The notes beneath the pieces were generated by a model, which saw only the letters and a list, made by a program, of their open reading frames with translations, was not told where the DNA came from and ran no database searches. A DNA stretch of 64,000 nt, taken from Nonomuraea coxensis DSM 45129. GTDB lineage: Bacteria > Actinomycetota > Actinomycetes > Streptosporangiales > Streptosporangiaceae. A program made the position numbers and the translations under genes. The stretch is taken from the NCBI RefSeq assembly GCF_019397265.1, contig NZ_CP068985.1:5746501-5810500 (forward strand), given 5' to 3'. Each line of letters starts with the position of its first letter. Within the stretch, counting starts at the first letter, position 1. Positions 1 to 8,449 of this stretch are shown piece after piece.

Positions 1-406
1 CGCGCACCACGGCGCGCACGATGACCAGGGCCGCCCCGCCGAGCATGCCCTGCAGCAGGCGGAAGGCGATGAGCATCGGCACCGACGGCGCGAACGCGCA
101 CAGCAGCGAGGCGGCCATGAACCCGGCCACGCCCACCAGCAGCGGCACCCGCCGCCCGCGCACGTCGCTGACCGGGCCGGCGATGACCTGCCCGACCGAC
201 ACGCCGATGAGGCAGGAGGTGAGGGTGAGCTGGACCTGGGCGGGGCCGCTCAGCATCTCGGAGGTGATGGCGGGCAGCGCGGGGAGGTACATGTCGATGG
301 AGAGCGGCCCGATGGCCGAGAGCGCGCCGAGGATCACCAGGAGCAGCGCCCTGCGGCTCTTCTTCTCGGCTCCGACGGCGGTGGATGTGGCGGTGGCCAC
401 GGACAT
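1..406 (-). CDS. Bcr/CflA-family multidrug MFS exporter (N-terminal part, cut by window edge)
   Basis: Reading leftwards from the ATG at 404-406, about 135 residues are visible before the window ends. After a short charged N-terminus, helix 1 runs into the motif SIDMYLPALPAI, typical of Bcr/CflA 12-helix drug:proton antiporters. The MFS loop 2-3 motif follows as GPVSDVRGRR. Helices 1 to about 4 are present; the C-terminal two thirds are missing. A purine-rich GGAGAGAGGG lies upstream of the ATG as ribosome binding site. It is divergent from the ABC exporter at 585. Expected role: proton-driven efflux of small drugs or metabolites at the plasma membrane; the substrate cannot be told. Confidence 0.85.
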   Translation of the reverse strand, partial: MSVATATSTAVGAEKKSRRALLLVILGALSAIGPLSIDMYLPALPAITSEMLSGPAQVQLTLTSCLIGVSVGQVIAGPVSDVRGRRVPLLVGVAGFMAASLLCAFAPSVPMLIAFRLLQGMLGGAALVIVRAVVR

Positions 407-584
407 GCGTGAACCCTCTCTCCTCGCGAACCAGGTGGCCCACGAGGGCCGAGGCACGGCAACCGCTGTCCGATCCTCCTAATTCCCAATTATCAGATAT
501 TTCGTCAATTTTCCATGAACAGCCCTCGCCGCACCGGCTCACCTGCGGCCCGGACCGCCCCGCGCAGTCCTTACACTCGTCGTC

Positions 585-1493
585 ATGGAATCCCCAGCCG
601 TCGAGATCCTCGACCTGGTCAAACGTTACGGCGCCGCCACCGCGCTCGACGGCCTCGCCCTGCGCGCCGAGCGCGGCGCGGTCACGGCCGTCCTCGGCCC
701 CAACGGCGCGGGCAAGACGACCACGGTCGAGATCTGCGAGGGGTTCCGCACCGCCGACGCGGGCACCGTACGGGTGCTGGGGCTGGCCCCCGAGCATCCC
801 GAGCTGCGCGCCAGGGTCGGCGTCATGCTCCAGTCCGGCGGGGTGCCGCCGGCGGTGCGCTGCGGCGAGTGGCTGCGCCTGGTCGCGCGCTTCCACGCCC
901 GGCCGCTCGACCCCGGCGCGCTGCTGACCCGGCTCGGGCTCGCCGGCCACGCCCGCACCCCCTTCCGCCGCATGTCGGGCGGGCAGCAGCAGCGGCTGTC
1001 GCTGGCCGCCGCCGTCATCGGCCGCCCCGAGCTGGTCTTCCTCGACGAGCCCACCGCCGGCCTCGACCCGCAGGCGAGACACGCCTGCTGGGAGCTGGTG
1101 GGCGAGCTGCGCTCCGCCGGGGTGTCGGTGGTGCTCACCACCCACCACATGGACGAGGCCGAACGCCTTGCCGACCACGTGGTCATCATCGACCAGGGCC
1201 GGGTGGTCGCCGAGGGCACGCCCGCCTCGCTGACCGGCGCCGAGCGGCAGCTCAGGTTCCGCGCCCGGCCGGGGCTGACGCTGGAGGAGCTGCTCAACGC
1301 GCTCCCCGCGGGCAGCGCGGCCAAGGAGTCGCCGGCCGGCCACTACATCATCGAGGGCCAGGTCGGCCCCGAGCTGCTGGCCACCGTCACCGCCTGGTGC
1401 GCCGCCGAGGGCGTCACGGCCGACGACCTGCGCATCGAGCGGCGCACCCTTGAGGACGTCTTCCTGGAGCTGACCGGCAGGGAGCTGCGATGA
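585..1493 (+). CDS. ABC-2 type drug exporter, ATP-binding subunit
   Basis: A 302-residue cytoplasmic ATPase of the DrrA/NatA type. All nucleotide-binding motifs are intact: Walker A GPNGAGKT near residue 37, signature SGGQQQ near 131, Walker B LVFLDEP near 149 and switch histidine in LTTHH near 184. A C-terminal extension of roughly 90 residues with ELTGRE at the very end is usual for exporters of this group. Its stop overlaps the start of the permease gene by 4 bp (ATGA), so the two subunits are translationally coupled. It should power export of a drug, lipid or metabolite; the substrate is not deducible. Confidence 0.92.
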   Translation: MESPAVEILDLVKRYGAATALDGLALRAERGAVTAVLGPNGAGKTTTVEICEGFRTADAGTVRVLGLAPEHPELRARVGVMLQSGGVPPAVRCGEWLRLVARFHARPLDPGALLTRLGLAGHARTPFRRMSGGQQQRLSLAAAVIGRPELVFLDEPTAGLDPQARHACWELVGELRSAGVSVVLTTHHMDEAERLADHVVIIDQGRVVAEGTPASLTGAERQLRFRARPGLTLEELLNALPAGSAAKESPAGHYIIEGQVGPELLATVTAWCAAEGVTADDLRIERRTLEDVFLELTGRELR

Positions 1494-2278
1494 GCGCGTA
1501 CGAGCGGGCCACGGGCGCGCTGGACCTCACCCCCGCGCCGGGAGCGGCGCCGTTCCCGCGCATGGTGCTGGCGCAGGCCGGCGCCGAGCTGCGGGCCACC
1601 CTGCGCAACGGCGAGCAGCTCCTGCTCACCCTGATCATCCCGGTGCTGCTGCTGGTGGGCTTCTCGCTGGCCCCGCTGATCGACCTGGGCGGCGGGCGGC
1701 GCGTCGACTTCCTCGTGCCCGGCGTGCTGGCCCTCGCGGTGATGTCCACGGCCTTCACCGGGCAGGCCATCGCGACCGGCTTCGAACGCCGCTACGGCGT
1801 GCTCAAGCGGCTCGGCGCGACCCCGCTGACGCGGTCCGGGCTCATGCTGGCCAAGACCCTGGCGGTGCTGGCCGTGGAGGCCATCCAGGCGGTGGTGATC
1901 GTGGCCGTCGGGCTGGCGCTGGGCTGGCGGCCGCAAGGGTCGTTCCTGGCCGTGGCGCTGCTGATCGTGGCAGGCACGGCGGCCTTCAGCGGCCTCGGCC
2001 TGCTCATGGCGGGCACCCTGCGCGCGGAGGCCACGCTGGCCGCCGCCAACCTCGTCTACCTGGTGCTGCTCGGGGCCGGCGGGGTGGTCTTCCCGCTGAC
2101 GAAGTTCCCCGAGAGCGTACGGCCGGCGCTGGAGGTGCTGCCGATCTCGGCGCTGACCGACGGGCTGCGCGCGGTGCTCGCCGAGGGGGCGGCGCTGCCG
2201 CTCGTCCCTCTGGGCGTGCTGACGGCCTGGGCGGTGCTGTCGCTGGGGCTGGTGTCGCGGACGTTCCGCTGGGAGTGA
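1490..2278 (+). CDS. ABC-2 type drug exporter, permease subunit
   Basis: A 262-residue membrane protein with about six hydrophobic segments, fitting the ABC-2 membrane family (DrrB-like). It starts at the ATG overlapping the ATPase stop codon. The segment around residues 95-115 (GFERRYGVLKRLGATPLTR) is the amphipathic coupling region that recurs in this family and contacts the ATPase. With the preceding gene it forms a complete two-gene exporter. No self-resistance or biosynthetic genes lie beside it, so a housekeeping efflux role is as likely as one tied to a natural product. Confidence 0.9.
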   Translation: MSAYERATGALDLTPAPGAAPFPRMVLAQAGAELRATLRNGEQLLLTLIIPVLLLVGFSLAPLIDLGGGRRVDFLVPGVLALAVMSTAFTGQAIATGFERRYGVLKRLGATPLTRSGLMLAKTLAVLAVEAIQAVVIVAVGLALGWRPQGSFLAVALLIVAGTAAFSGLGLLMAGTLRAEATLAAANLVYLVLLGAGGVVFPLTKFPESVRPALEVLPISALTDGLRAVLAEGAALPLVPLGVLTAWAVLSLGLVSRTFRWE

Positions 2279-2290
2279 CCCTGGCGGCCG

Positions 2291-3472
2291 TCAGCCCGCG
2301 CGTACGCCGCCGTAGCGGCGGCGGGTGAGCGCGGCCACGGCGGTCAGCGGCGCCGCCGCGGCGGCGGCCAGCCCGAACAGCAGCGGGTAGCGGCCCGCCT
2401 CGGCCAGCGGCCCGGCCGCCCACGAGGAGACGGCGCTGCCGACGAAGAGCGCGGCGGCGAAGAACGCGATCGTGGTGCCCCTGGCCCGCGGCACCACCGA
2501 CGTGGCCCAGGTCTGCAGCGAGGAGTGCAGGAACGACCAGCCGCCGCCGAGCAGCAGCGCGGTGACGGCCACGGTGACCAGGTTCACCCGCGCCGCGGCC
2601 AGCGCGAAGCCGGCGACGAGCTGCGCCCCGCCCACGGTCATCAGCAGCGGCGCGGGCCAGCGTCCCGACAGCCGCTTGACCAGCCTCGCCTGCGCCCAGA
2701 GCCCGATACCGTACGCGGTGATGCCGAGCCCGGCGAGGGCGGCGGCGACGCCGGAGTGCTCCAGCGCGGGGGCGAGGAACGGCATCACGCCGAGTATGAT
2801 CGCGCCCTCGGCGAAGGCGAGCGCGAAGACCAGCAGCGCCCAGCGGTGCCCGAGCACCAGGCCGAGGAAGCGCCGCACGCCCGCCGGCGCGCCGTCGCGG
2901 GGCGGCTCGGGCAGCGAGCGCAGGGCCAGCGCGCAGGCCAGGGCGCAGACGGCGGGCACGGTGAAGGCGGCCCGCCAGCTCACCAGCCCGGCGAGCGCGC
3001 CGCCGAGCCCGGTGGCGAGGGCGGTGCCGAGCGCGGTCGCGCTCATGAGGTCGGTGAGCGCGCGCTGCCGGAGCGCGGGCCGTACGGTGTCGCCCACGTA
3101 CGTGAGCCCGGTCGGGATCACCGCGCCGAAGCAGGCGCCGGTCACGACCCGGGCGGCCACCAGCGCCCAGAGCGCGGGCATGAGCGCCGAGACCAGCCCC
3201 GCCACGGCCGCGCCCGCCAGCGCGCCGCGCATGACCCGCACCCGCCCGAACCGGTCCGACAGCACGCCCCACAGCGGCTGGGTGAGCCCGTAGGCCAGGT
3301 AGTAGCCGCTGGCCGCGGTGACCGACGCCGACAGCGGCACGCCGAGGTCGGTGGCGATCACGACGAGCATGGGGCTGACGGCGAAGCGGTCGAAGCTGCT
3401 GACGAACGAGGCGGCGGACACGCCCAGCGGAGGAGCGGCGAGGCTGACGGTGGGGGCGGGGGCGGCGTCCAT
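2291..3472 (-). CDS. Major facilitator superfamily transporter
   Basis: About 393 residues with 12 predicted membrane helices and the MFS loop motif GVLSDRFGRVRVMRG after helix 2. The ATG at 3470-3472 places a short tail before helix 1; the open frame extends further upstream but through non-hydrophobic sequence overlapping the promoter of the EamA gene, so the shorter start is preferred. It converges with the ABC permease (12 bp apart) and is divergent from the EamA permease at 3573. Sequence resembles sugar or drug efflux MFS proteins; the substrate is unknown. Confidence 0.85.
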   Translation of the reverse strand: MDAAPAPTVSLAAPPLGVSAASFVSSFDRFAVSPMLVVIATDLGVPLSASVTAASGYYLAYGLTQPLWGVLSDRFGRVRVMRGALAGAAVAGLVSALMPALWALVAARVVTGACFGAVIPTGLTYVGDTVRPALRQRALTDLMSATALGTALATGLGGALAGLVSWRAAFTVPAVCALACALALRSLPEPPRDGAPAGVRRFLGLVLGHRWALLVFALAFAEGAIILGVMPFLAPALEHSGVAAALAGLGITAYGIGLWAQARLVKRLSGRWPAPLLMTVGGAQLVAGFALAAARVNLVTVAVTALLLGGGWSFLHSSLQTWATSVVPRARGTTIAFFAAALFVGSAVSSWAAGPLAEAGRYPLLFGLAAAAAAPLTAVAALTRRRYGGVRAG

Positions 3473-3572
3473 GACGTACCACTCTAAACGTGCCCCTAAG
3501 TGCGGAAATGTCGTCCATCCCGAGTAGGCTCTACCGGTCCGCTGTTCATCCCACCTTTCCGCGAGGAGCCTC

Positions 3573-4487
3573 GTGACCGCCTTCGCCCTGGACGACTCGT
3601 TCGAGCGCGGCCCCGGCCTGCCGCGGCCGGGCAGCGTGCTGCGCGCGGCGGCCGACTCGATCCCGCCGTCCTCGCTGGTGGTGCTGGCGATCTTCTCGGT
3701 GCAGCTCGGCGCGGGCCTGGCCAAGGAGCTGTTCGCGGTGCTGCCGCCGAGCGCGGTGGTGTTCGTGCGCATCGCGGCCGGCGCGCTCATCATGGGGGCC
3801 TTCGTCCGGCCGCGGCTGAAGGGGCTGTCCTGGCGTGACTGGGCGGTCGGCGTCGGGTTCGGCCTGACGCTGGCGCTGATGAACCTGTCGTTCTACGAGG
3901 CGCTGGCGCGGCTGCCGATGGGCATCGCCGTGGCGATCGAGTTCCTGGGGCCGCTGGGGGTGGCCGTCGCGGCCTCGCGGCGGCGGATCGACCTGCTGTG
4001 GGTGGCCCTGGCGGGCACCGGCGTGGCGCTGCTCGCGCCCTGGGGCGATCCGGCCGCGGCGAGCTGGCTCGGCATCGGCTTCGCGCTGGTGGCCGGGGCC
4101 TGCTGGGCGGGCTACATCCTGCTGTCGGCGGCGGCCGGGCGGCGCTTCCCGGGGACGAGCGGTCTGGCGTTCGCCATGATGGTGTCGGCCGTGGTGATCG
4201 CCCCGGTCGGGGTCACGACCGGCGGGGCCGACCTGCTGCGGCCGGAGTTGCTGCTCATCGGGGTGGGCGTGGGGCTGCTGTCGTCGGTGATCCCGTACTC
4301 GCTGGAGCTGCAGGCGCTGCGGCGCATGCCGCCGCGGGTGTTCGGCATCCTGATGAGCCTGGAGCCGGCCGTGGCGGCGCTGATCGGCGTGCTGCTGCTG
4401 AGCGAGATCCTGCACGCGCAGCACTGGGTGGCGATCGTCTGCGTGGTCGCCGCCAGCCTGGGCTCGACCAGGCGCGGAAAGGCGTAG
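3573..4487 (+). CDS. EamA-family (DMT superfamily) inner-membrane permease, RhtA-like
   Basis: A 304-residue protein with about ten hydrophobic helices arranged as two EamA repeats (residues about 30-150 and 165-295). The end of the second repeat, MSLEPAVAALIG followed by LLLSE, is the typical pattern of RhtA-type amino acid and metabolite exporters. The start is GTG at 3573 with GAGGAG 6-7 bp upstream. It stands alone between a divergent MFS gene and a strong hairpin starting 33 bp after its stop. Probable function: export of amino acids or related metabolites, inferred from family. Confidence 0.85.
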   Translation: MTAFALDDSFERGPGLPRPGSVLRAAADSIPPSSLVVLAIFSVQLGAGLAKELFAVLPPSAVVFVRIAAGALIMGAFVRPRLKGLSWRDWAVGVGFGLTLALMNLSFYEALARLPMGIAVAIEFLGPLGVAVAASRRRIDLLWVALAGTGVALLAPWGDPAAASWLGIGFALVAGACWAGYILLSAAAGRRFPGTSGLAFAMMVSAVVIAPVGVTTGGADLLRPELLLIGVGVGLLSSVIPYSLELQALRRMPPRVFGILMSLEPAVAALIGVLLLSEILHAQHWVAIVCVVAASLGSTRRGKA

Positions 4488-4520
4488 CGGCAGGCCCGGA
4501 GGAAGGCGCAGGAGGAGGGG

Positions 4521-4564
4521 TCCGCCGCGCGCCCCGGGACGGGAACTCGCGGGCGCGCGGCGGA
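4521..4564 (+). terminator. Inverted repeat, likely terminator of the EamA gene
   Basis: A perfect 14-bp stem (arms 4521-4534 and 4551-4564, TCCGCCGCGCGCCC and its complement) around a 16-base loop, starting 33 bp after the EamA stop. No U-tract follows, which is common for terminators in high-GC actinomycetes. Confidence 0.6.
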
Positions 4565-4716
4565 GGGCTCGGCGTCGATGGGCGGGGTGGTGCCGAGCCC
4601 GAGGAAGGCCAGCGGAGGGCGGGATTCCGCGTGACCGAGCGTGTGGGGTGCCGCCCCGTCTTCCCACGCGGTCTCCTCGCGCGGGGAGCGCGGCCGGCCG
4701 GCCGCGGGGGCGGTGG
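4565..4716. other. Non-coding stretch between convergent genes
   Basis: The gene-free interval 4488-4819 separates the convergent EamA and GntR genes. It holds the two hairpins listed separately (4521-4564 and 4717-4752). Between them lies GC-rich sequence with short self-complementary patches; no plausible gene or RNA was recognised. Confidence 0.5.
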
Positions 4717-4752
4717 TTGCGGGCCCTGCGGTGTCTTCCGGCGGGCCCGCAA
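4717..4752 (-). terminator. Inverted repeat, likely terminator of the hydroxyproline operon
   Basis: Arms TTGCGGGCCC (4717-4726) and GGGCCCGCAA (4743-4752) form a perfect 10-bp stem with a 16-base loop. It lies about 70 bp beyond the stop of the GntR gene, the last gene of the minus-strand operon. Confidence 0.5.
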
Positions 4753-4819
4753 TGAGATTACCTCGCGGGGGAATCGCTCGATCCCCGAATGTCCAAACTC
4801 GTGCGCCGGATCCTCGGGG

Positions 4820-5497
4820 TCAGGATTCGGCGTGCGCGGCCCAGATGCCGCGGACGTGGCCGATGTGCTCGTCCATGAGCCGGGCCACGGCCTCGCCGTC
4901 GCCGCCGGCGAGCGCGTCGAGGAGCGCGAGGTGCTCGCGGGCGGAGTCGCCGAGCGCGTCGCGTTCGGAGAGCTGGGACAGGCCGTAGAGCCGGGCCCGG
5001 TTGCGCAGGTCGCGCACGACGGACACCAGGCGCGCGTTGCCGGACAGCGCCAGCAGCTCGACGTGGAAGCGCAGGTCGGCGTCGACGTAGGCGAGCAGGT
5101 CGCCGGCCTCGCCGGCGACGACGATCTCCTCGGCGATCGGCCGCAGCCGCTCGAACGCGGCGGCCTCCAGCGTGCCGGCGAGCCTCGCCACCGTCGGCAC
5201 CTCGATGAGGCGGCGCAGCTCGGTCAGCTCGTCGAGGTCGCGGTCGGACAGCTCGGTCACCCGGAAGCCCTTGTTGCGGACCGCCTCGACCAGGCCCTCC
5301 TTGGCCAGGTCGAGCATGGCCTCCCGGACGGGGGTGGCCGAGACGCCGAACTGGGCGGCCAGCACCGGGGCGGAGTAGACCACGCCAGGCCGCATCTCGC
5401 CGGCGATCAGCGCGGCGCGCAGCGCCTGCGCCACCTGCTCGCGCAGGCTCTGGCGCTCTCCCACCGCCGGCAGGTCGAGCCGGTCTGCGGCAGCCAT
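4820..5497 (-). CDS. GntR-family transcriptional regulator with FCD ligand domain
   Basis: A 225-residue protein with an N-terminal winged helix (residues about 8-75, including the typical GVSATPVREAMLDLAKEGLV recognition region) and a C-terminal all-helical FCD domain (about 85-215). FCD-domain GntR regulators bind small carboxylic acids through a metal centre of one Asp and three His; candidate residues DADLRFH and the later EH pair are visible. It is the last gene of the hydroxyproline operon, 13 bp after the cyclodeaminase-family gene, so it is probably autoregulated. The likely target is the palindrome at 9389-9399 in the operon promoter; the effector is inferred to be a hydroxyproline-pathway intermediate. 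Confidence 0.9.
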   Translation of the reverse strand: MAAADRLDLPAVGERQSLREQVAQALRAALIAGEMRPGVVYSAPVLAAQFGVSATPVREAMLDLAKEGLVEAVRNKGFRVTELSDRDLDELTELRRLIEVPTVARLAGTLEAAAFERLRPIAEEIVVAGEAGDLLAYVDADLRFHVELLALSGNARLVSVVRDLRNRARLYGLSQLSERDALGDSAREHLALLDALAGGDGEAVARLMDEHIGHVRGIWAAHAES

Positions 5498-5510
5498 CCG
5501 CCCTCCCTGT

Positions 5511-6479
5511 CTACGCTCCCTCGCCGGGTTCGCCGCCCGCCCATGCCTCGTAGGCCGCGGCGGCCACCACGAGGTCCTCCCACGCCATGCCGGTGCTCTT
5601 GAACACCCGCGGCCCGGAGCCCACCGGCACCGCGCCCGCGACCAGCTCGGCGAGGTTGCCCGCGAGATGACCAGAGGTGATCGTACCGTGGCGGATCGGA
5701 ACGATCACATCGCCGGCCTCCTCCAGCGCCGCCGAGCGCGCCTCGACGACCACGGTGGCGCGGGCGACGAGGTCGCCGTCCAGCTCGCGGGCGTCGGGCT
5801 CGTGGGAGCCGACGGCGACGACGGTGACGCCGTCGCGGGCGAGCTTACCGGGGAACAGCGGTTCCCTGGCGGTCGTGCAGCAGGCGATCAGGTCGGCCTC
5901 CGCCACGGCCGCCGCGACGGCGCGGGCCTCCTCGTGGCCGTGGGCGCGGGCGGGCAGTCCCGCGGCCCGGCAGCGCCCGGCCAGGGCGGCGGCGCGGCCG
6001 GGGTCGCGGCCGACGACCGTGACGCCGGTGACCGGGCGGACCTCGCGCAGGGCGAGGACGTGCCCCCACGCCTGCGGCCCGCTGCCGAAGACGACGAGCC
6101 GGCCGCCCTCCGGCCTCGCCAGGTGGCGGACGGCCAGCGCGGAGACCGCCGGGGTGCGCAGCGAGGTGAGCGCGAGGCCGTCCAGCGCGGCCAGCGGGGC
6201 CAGTGTGGCGCCGTCGAGCAGCAGGTACGTCCCCTGGATGCGGGGCAGCCCGCGCTCCGGGTTGGCGGGCGCGATGGAGACGGCCTTGACGCCGGCGTAG
6301 CGGCCGGTGGCCGCGGGCATGAGCAGGAGCTGCCCGGCGGGCACGGCCACGGCGGACCGCTGCGGGGTGGCCTCCGGGTCGAGCCCGGCGCGCAGGGCGT
6401 CCTCCAGGACCTGTACGGCCCGGCCCATCGGCACCAGCCGCTCGACCGTGGCGGCGTCGAGGTACGGCAGATCACTCAT
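5511..6479 (-). CDS. Ornithine cyclodeaminase/mu-crystallin family; probable 1-pyrroline-2-carboxylate reductase
   Basis: A 322-residue protein with the family fold: a dimerisation and substrate-binding part at both ends and a Rossmann domain in the middle (VFGSGPQAWGHVLALREV near residue 130). Family members include ornithine cyclodeaminase, alanine dehydrogenase and the NAD(P)H-dependent reductase that turns 1-pyrroline-2-carboxylate into L-proline. Location next to two proline-racemase-family genes and a DapA-family gene favours the last role, as the second step of trans-3-hydroxy-L-proline use. Its ATG overlaps the stop of the upstream gene by 4 bp. Ornithine cyclodeaminase activity cannot be excluded from sequence. 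Confidence 0.85.
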   Translation of the reverse strand: MSDLPYLDAATVERLVPMGRAVQVLEDALRAGLDPEATPQRSAVAVPAGQLLLMPAATGRYAGVKAVSIAPANPERGLPRIQGTYLLLDGATLAPLAALDGLALTSLRTPAVSALAVRHLARPEGGRLVVFGSGPQAWGHVLALREVRPVTGVTVVGRDPGRAAALAGRCRAAGLPARAHGHEEARAVAAAVAEADLIACCTTAREPLFPGKLARDGVTVVAVGSHEPDARELDGDLVARATVVVEARSAALEEAGDVIVPIRHGTITSGHLAGNLAELVAGAVPVGSGPRVFKSTGMAWEDLVVAAAAYEAWAGGEPGEGA

Positions 6480-7441
6480 CGCAGCACGAACCCCCTTCCT
6501 ATCGGGTCCTCGGGATCCAGCTCGAACACGTGCCGCCCGGTCCGGTACGCCATGCCCTCGATCTCGGGCACGACCCCCTCCGCGACGACCCCGGCCACCC
6601 GGGCGACGAAGGAGCTGCCGACGACGCTGTGGTGCACCAGCGTGCCGCGCAGCCCGGCGTCGTGCAGCAGCGCGAGCCGGGCGGCGGTGCCCGAGCCGCA
6701 GGGCGAGCGGTCCACCTCGCCGTCGGCGAAGACGGTGACGTTGCGCTGGTGCGCGGCGCCGTCCGCGTCCGGCAGCTCGTCGTGGAAGATCACGCCGTAG
6801 ACGCCGGACAGCCGGTCGTCGTCCGGGTGCCGGGTGGCCGGATGCCCGGCCAGCGCGGCCTTGATCCGCCGGGCGTGCCCGACGAGCGCGGTCAGGTGCC
6901 GGGGCTCCACGGACAGGCCCACGGCGGCGGCCGGCAGCGAGGCGTAGATCGCGCCGCCGTAGGCCAGGTCCACCCGGACGCCGGCCGCCGGCACGTCCCG
7001 CGCGAGCACGTACGACGGCACGTTCACGAACGTGACCCCCCGCACCCGGCCGCCGTAGGTGCGCACCCGGGCGGTGACCCGCCCGGACGGCACGTCGACC
7101 ACCACGTCGGTCACGCCGTCCGCCGGGGCCGCCACCAGGCCCTCGTGCACGGCGTACGCGCCGAGCGCGATGGTGCCGTGGCCGCAGGCGGTGGAGAAGC
7201 CGTCCTTGTGCCAGAAGAGCGCCCCGAGGTGCGCTCCGGGGTCGTCGGGCGGGACCAGGAAGCAGCCGTACATGTCGGCGTGGCCGCGCGGCTCGTGGCA
7301 GAGCAGCCGGCGCAGGTCGTCGGCCTTCTCCATGGCGGCGATCCGGCGGGCGGGCACGTCCTCGCCGGGCAGGTCGGGCCCGCCGCCGGTGACGATGCGG
7401 AACGGCTCGCCGCCGGTGTGGTAGTCGACGGTGGTGATCAC
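6476..7441 (-). CDS. Proline racemase family enzyme (trans-3-hydroxy-L-proline dehydratase or hydroxyproline epimerase)
   Basis: A 321-residue PF05544 protein starting at a GTG that overlaps the upstream stop (GTGA). The two active-site regions are ACGHGTIA (residues about 90-97) and DRSPCGSGTAARLA (about 237-250), so both catalytic cysteines of the racemase/epimerase mechanism are present. Characterised trans-3-hydroxyproline dehydratases usually replace one of them by Thr or Ser. Pairing with a second paralogue and with a putative pyrroline-2-carboxylate reductase suggests a dehydratase role, but residues alone fit an epimerase or racemase equally well. It is fourth from the end of the operon's coding order and lies between its paralogue and the reductase. 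Confidence 0.8.
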   Translation of the reverse strand: MITTVDYHTGGEPFRIVTGGGPDLPGEDVPARRIAAMEKADDLRRLLCHEPRGHADMYGCFLVPPDDPGAHLGALFWHKDGFSTACGHGTIALGAYAVHEGLVAAPADGVTDVVVDVPSGRVTARVRTYGGRVRGVTFVNVPSYVLARDVPAAGVRVDLAYGGAIYASLPAAAVGLSVEPRHLTALVGHARRIKAALAGHPATRHPDDDRLSGVYGVIFHDELPDADGAAHQRNVTVFADGEVDRSPCGSGTAARLALLHDAGLRGTLVHHSVVGSSFVARVAGVVAEGVVPEIEGMAYRTGRHVFELDPEDPIGRGFVLR

Positions 7442-8439
7442 AGTTCGAAGCCCTCCGGGAAGGGGTCGCGCGGGTCGAGGAAGTACTGGGCGGTGCCGGT
7501 GACCCAGGCCCGGCCGGTGATCGACGGCAGGACGGCGGGCGCGCCGCCCACCTCGCTCTCCCCCAGCAGCCGCCCGACGAAGCGGGTGCCGATGAAGGAC
7601 TCGTTGACGAAGTCCCGCTCCAGGGGCAGCTCGCCGCGGGCGTGGAGCTGGGCCATGCGGGCGCTGGTGCCGGTGCCGCACGGGGAGCGGTCGAACCAGC
7701 CGGGGTGGATGGCCATGGCGTGCCGCGAGTGGCGGGCGTCGGAGCCGGGGGCGGCGAAGTAGACGTGGTGGCAGCCCTGGATGCGCGGGTCCTCGCGGTG
7801 CACGGGCCGGTCGGCGGCGTTGATCGCCTCCATGGTCGCCAGGCCGGCGGCGATGATCTCGTTCTTGGCCTTGCGGTCGAAGGGCAGGCCGTAGGCGTCG
7901 AGGTCGACGATGGCGTAGAAGTTGCCGCCGTAGGCGAGGTCGTACGGGATCTCGCCGAAGCCCGGCACGGTGACGGCGGCGCCGAGCCGGTCGCAGTAGG
8001 AGGGCACGTTGCGCAGGGTCACCGACATGGCCATGCCGTCCTCGACGGCGACGTCCGCCTCGACCAGCCCGGCGGGGACCTCCAGGCGGACGGTGGTGAC
8101 CGGCTCGGTCACCTCGACCATGCCGGTCTCGACCAGCACGGTGGCCACGCCGATGGTGCCGTGGCCGCACATCGGCAGCAGCCCCGACACCTCGATGAAC
8201 AGCACGCCGAAGTCGGCGTCCGGCCGGGTGGGCGGCTGGAGGATCGCGCCGCTCATCGCGGCGTGGCCGCGGGGCTCGTTCATGAGCAGCTTGCGGATGT
8301 GGTCGAGGTGGTCGCGGAAGTGGACCCGCCGCTCGGCCATGGTGGCGCCGGGGATCACGCCGACGCCGCCGGTGATGACGCGGGTGGGCATGCCCTCGGT
8401 GTGCGAGTCGACGGCGTGGAAGACGCGCGTGGTTCTCAT
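7438..8439 (-). CDS. 4-hydroxyproline 2-epimerase (proline racemase family)
   Basis: A 333-residue PF05544 protein with both active-site cysteines: PMCGHGTIG (residues about 89-97) and DRSPCGTGTSARMAQ (about 247-261). It would interconvert trans-4-hydroxy-L-proline and cis-4-hydroxy-D-proline, the first step of bacterial hydroxyproline degradation. The histidine after the first cysteine and the second-motif context match 4-hydroxyproline epimerases better than proline racemases, and the DapA-family gene 10 bp upstream supports this. It shares perhaps a third of its residues with the downstream paralogue, so the two probably have different substrates. Confidence 0.85.
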   Translation of the reverse strand: MRTTRVFHAVDSHTEGMPTRVITGGVGVIPGATMAERRVHFRDHLDHIRKLLMNEPRGHAAMSGAILQPPTRPDADFGVLFIEVSGLLPMCGHGTIGVATVLVETGMVEVTEPVTTVRLEVPAGLVEADVAVEDGMAMSVTLRNVPSYCDRLGAAVTVPGFGEIPYDLAYGGNFYAIVDLDAYGLPFDRKAKNEIIAAGLATMEAINAADRPVHREDPRIQGCHHVYFAAPGSDARHSRHAMAIHPGWFDRSPCGTGTSARMAQLHARGELPLERDFVNESFIGTRFVGRLLGESEVGGAPAVLPSITGRAWVTGTAQYFLDPRDPFPEGFEL

Positions 8440-8449
8440 GCCGGAGTCC

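Noticed and set aside
477..520. AT-rich patch as operator for the divergent exporters
   Set aside because: TTGACG and partial inverted repeats are visible but no convincing symmetric site or -10/-35 pair; no regulator gene is adjacent.
515..1453. Long alternative-frame ORFs over the ABC ATPase gene
   Set aside because: They are Arg/Pro/Ala-rich shadow frames without domains; the 585-1493 frame has all ABC motifs.
2004..3518. Large minus-strand ORF of 504 residues over the MFS gene
   Set aside because: Composition is Arg/Gly/Ala-rich without hydrophobic helices; the real MFS frame is 2291-3472.
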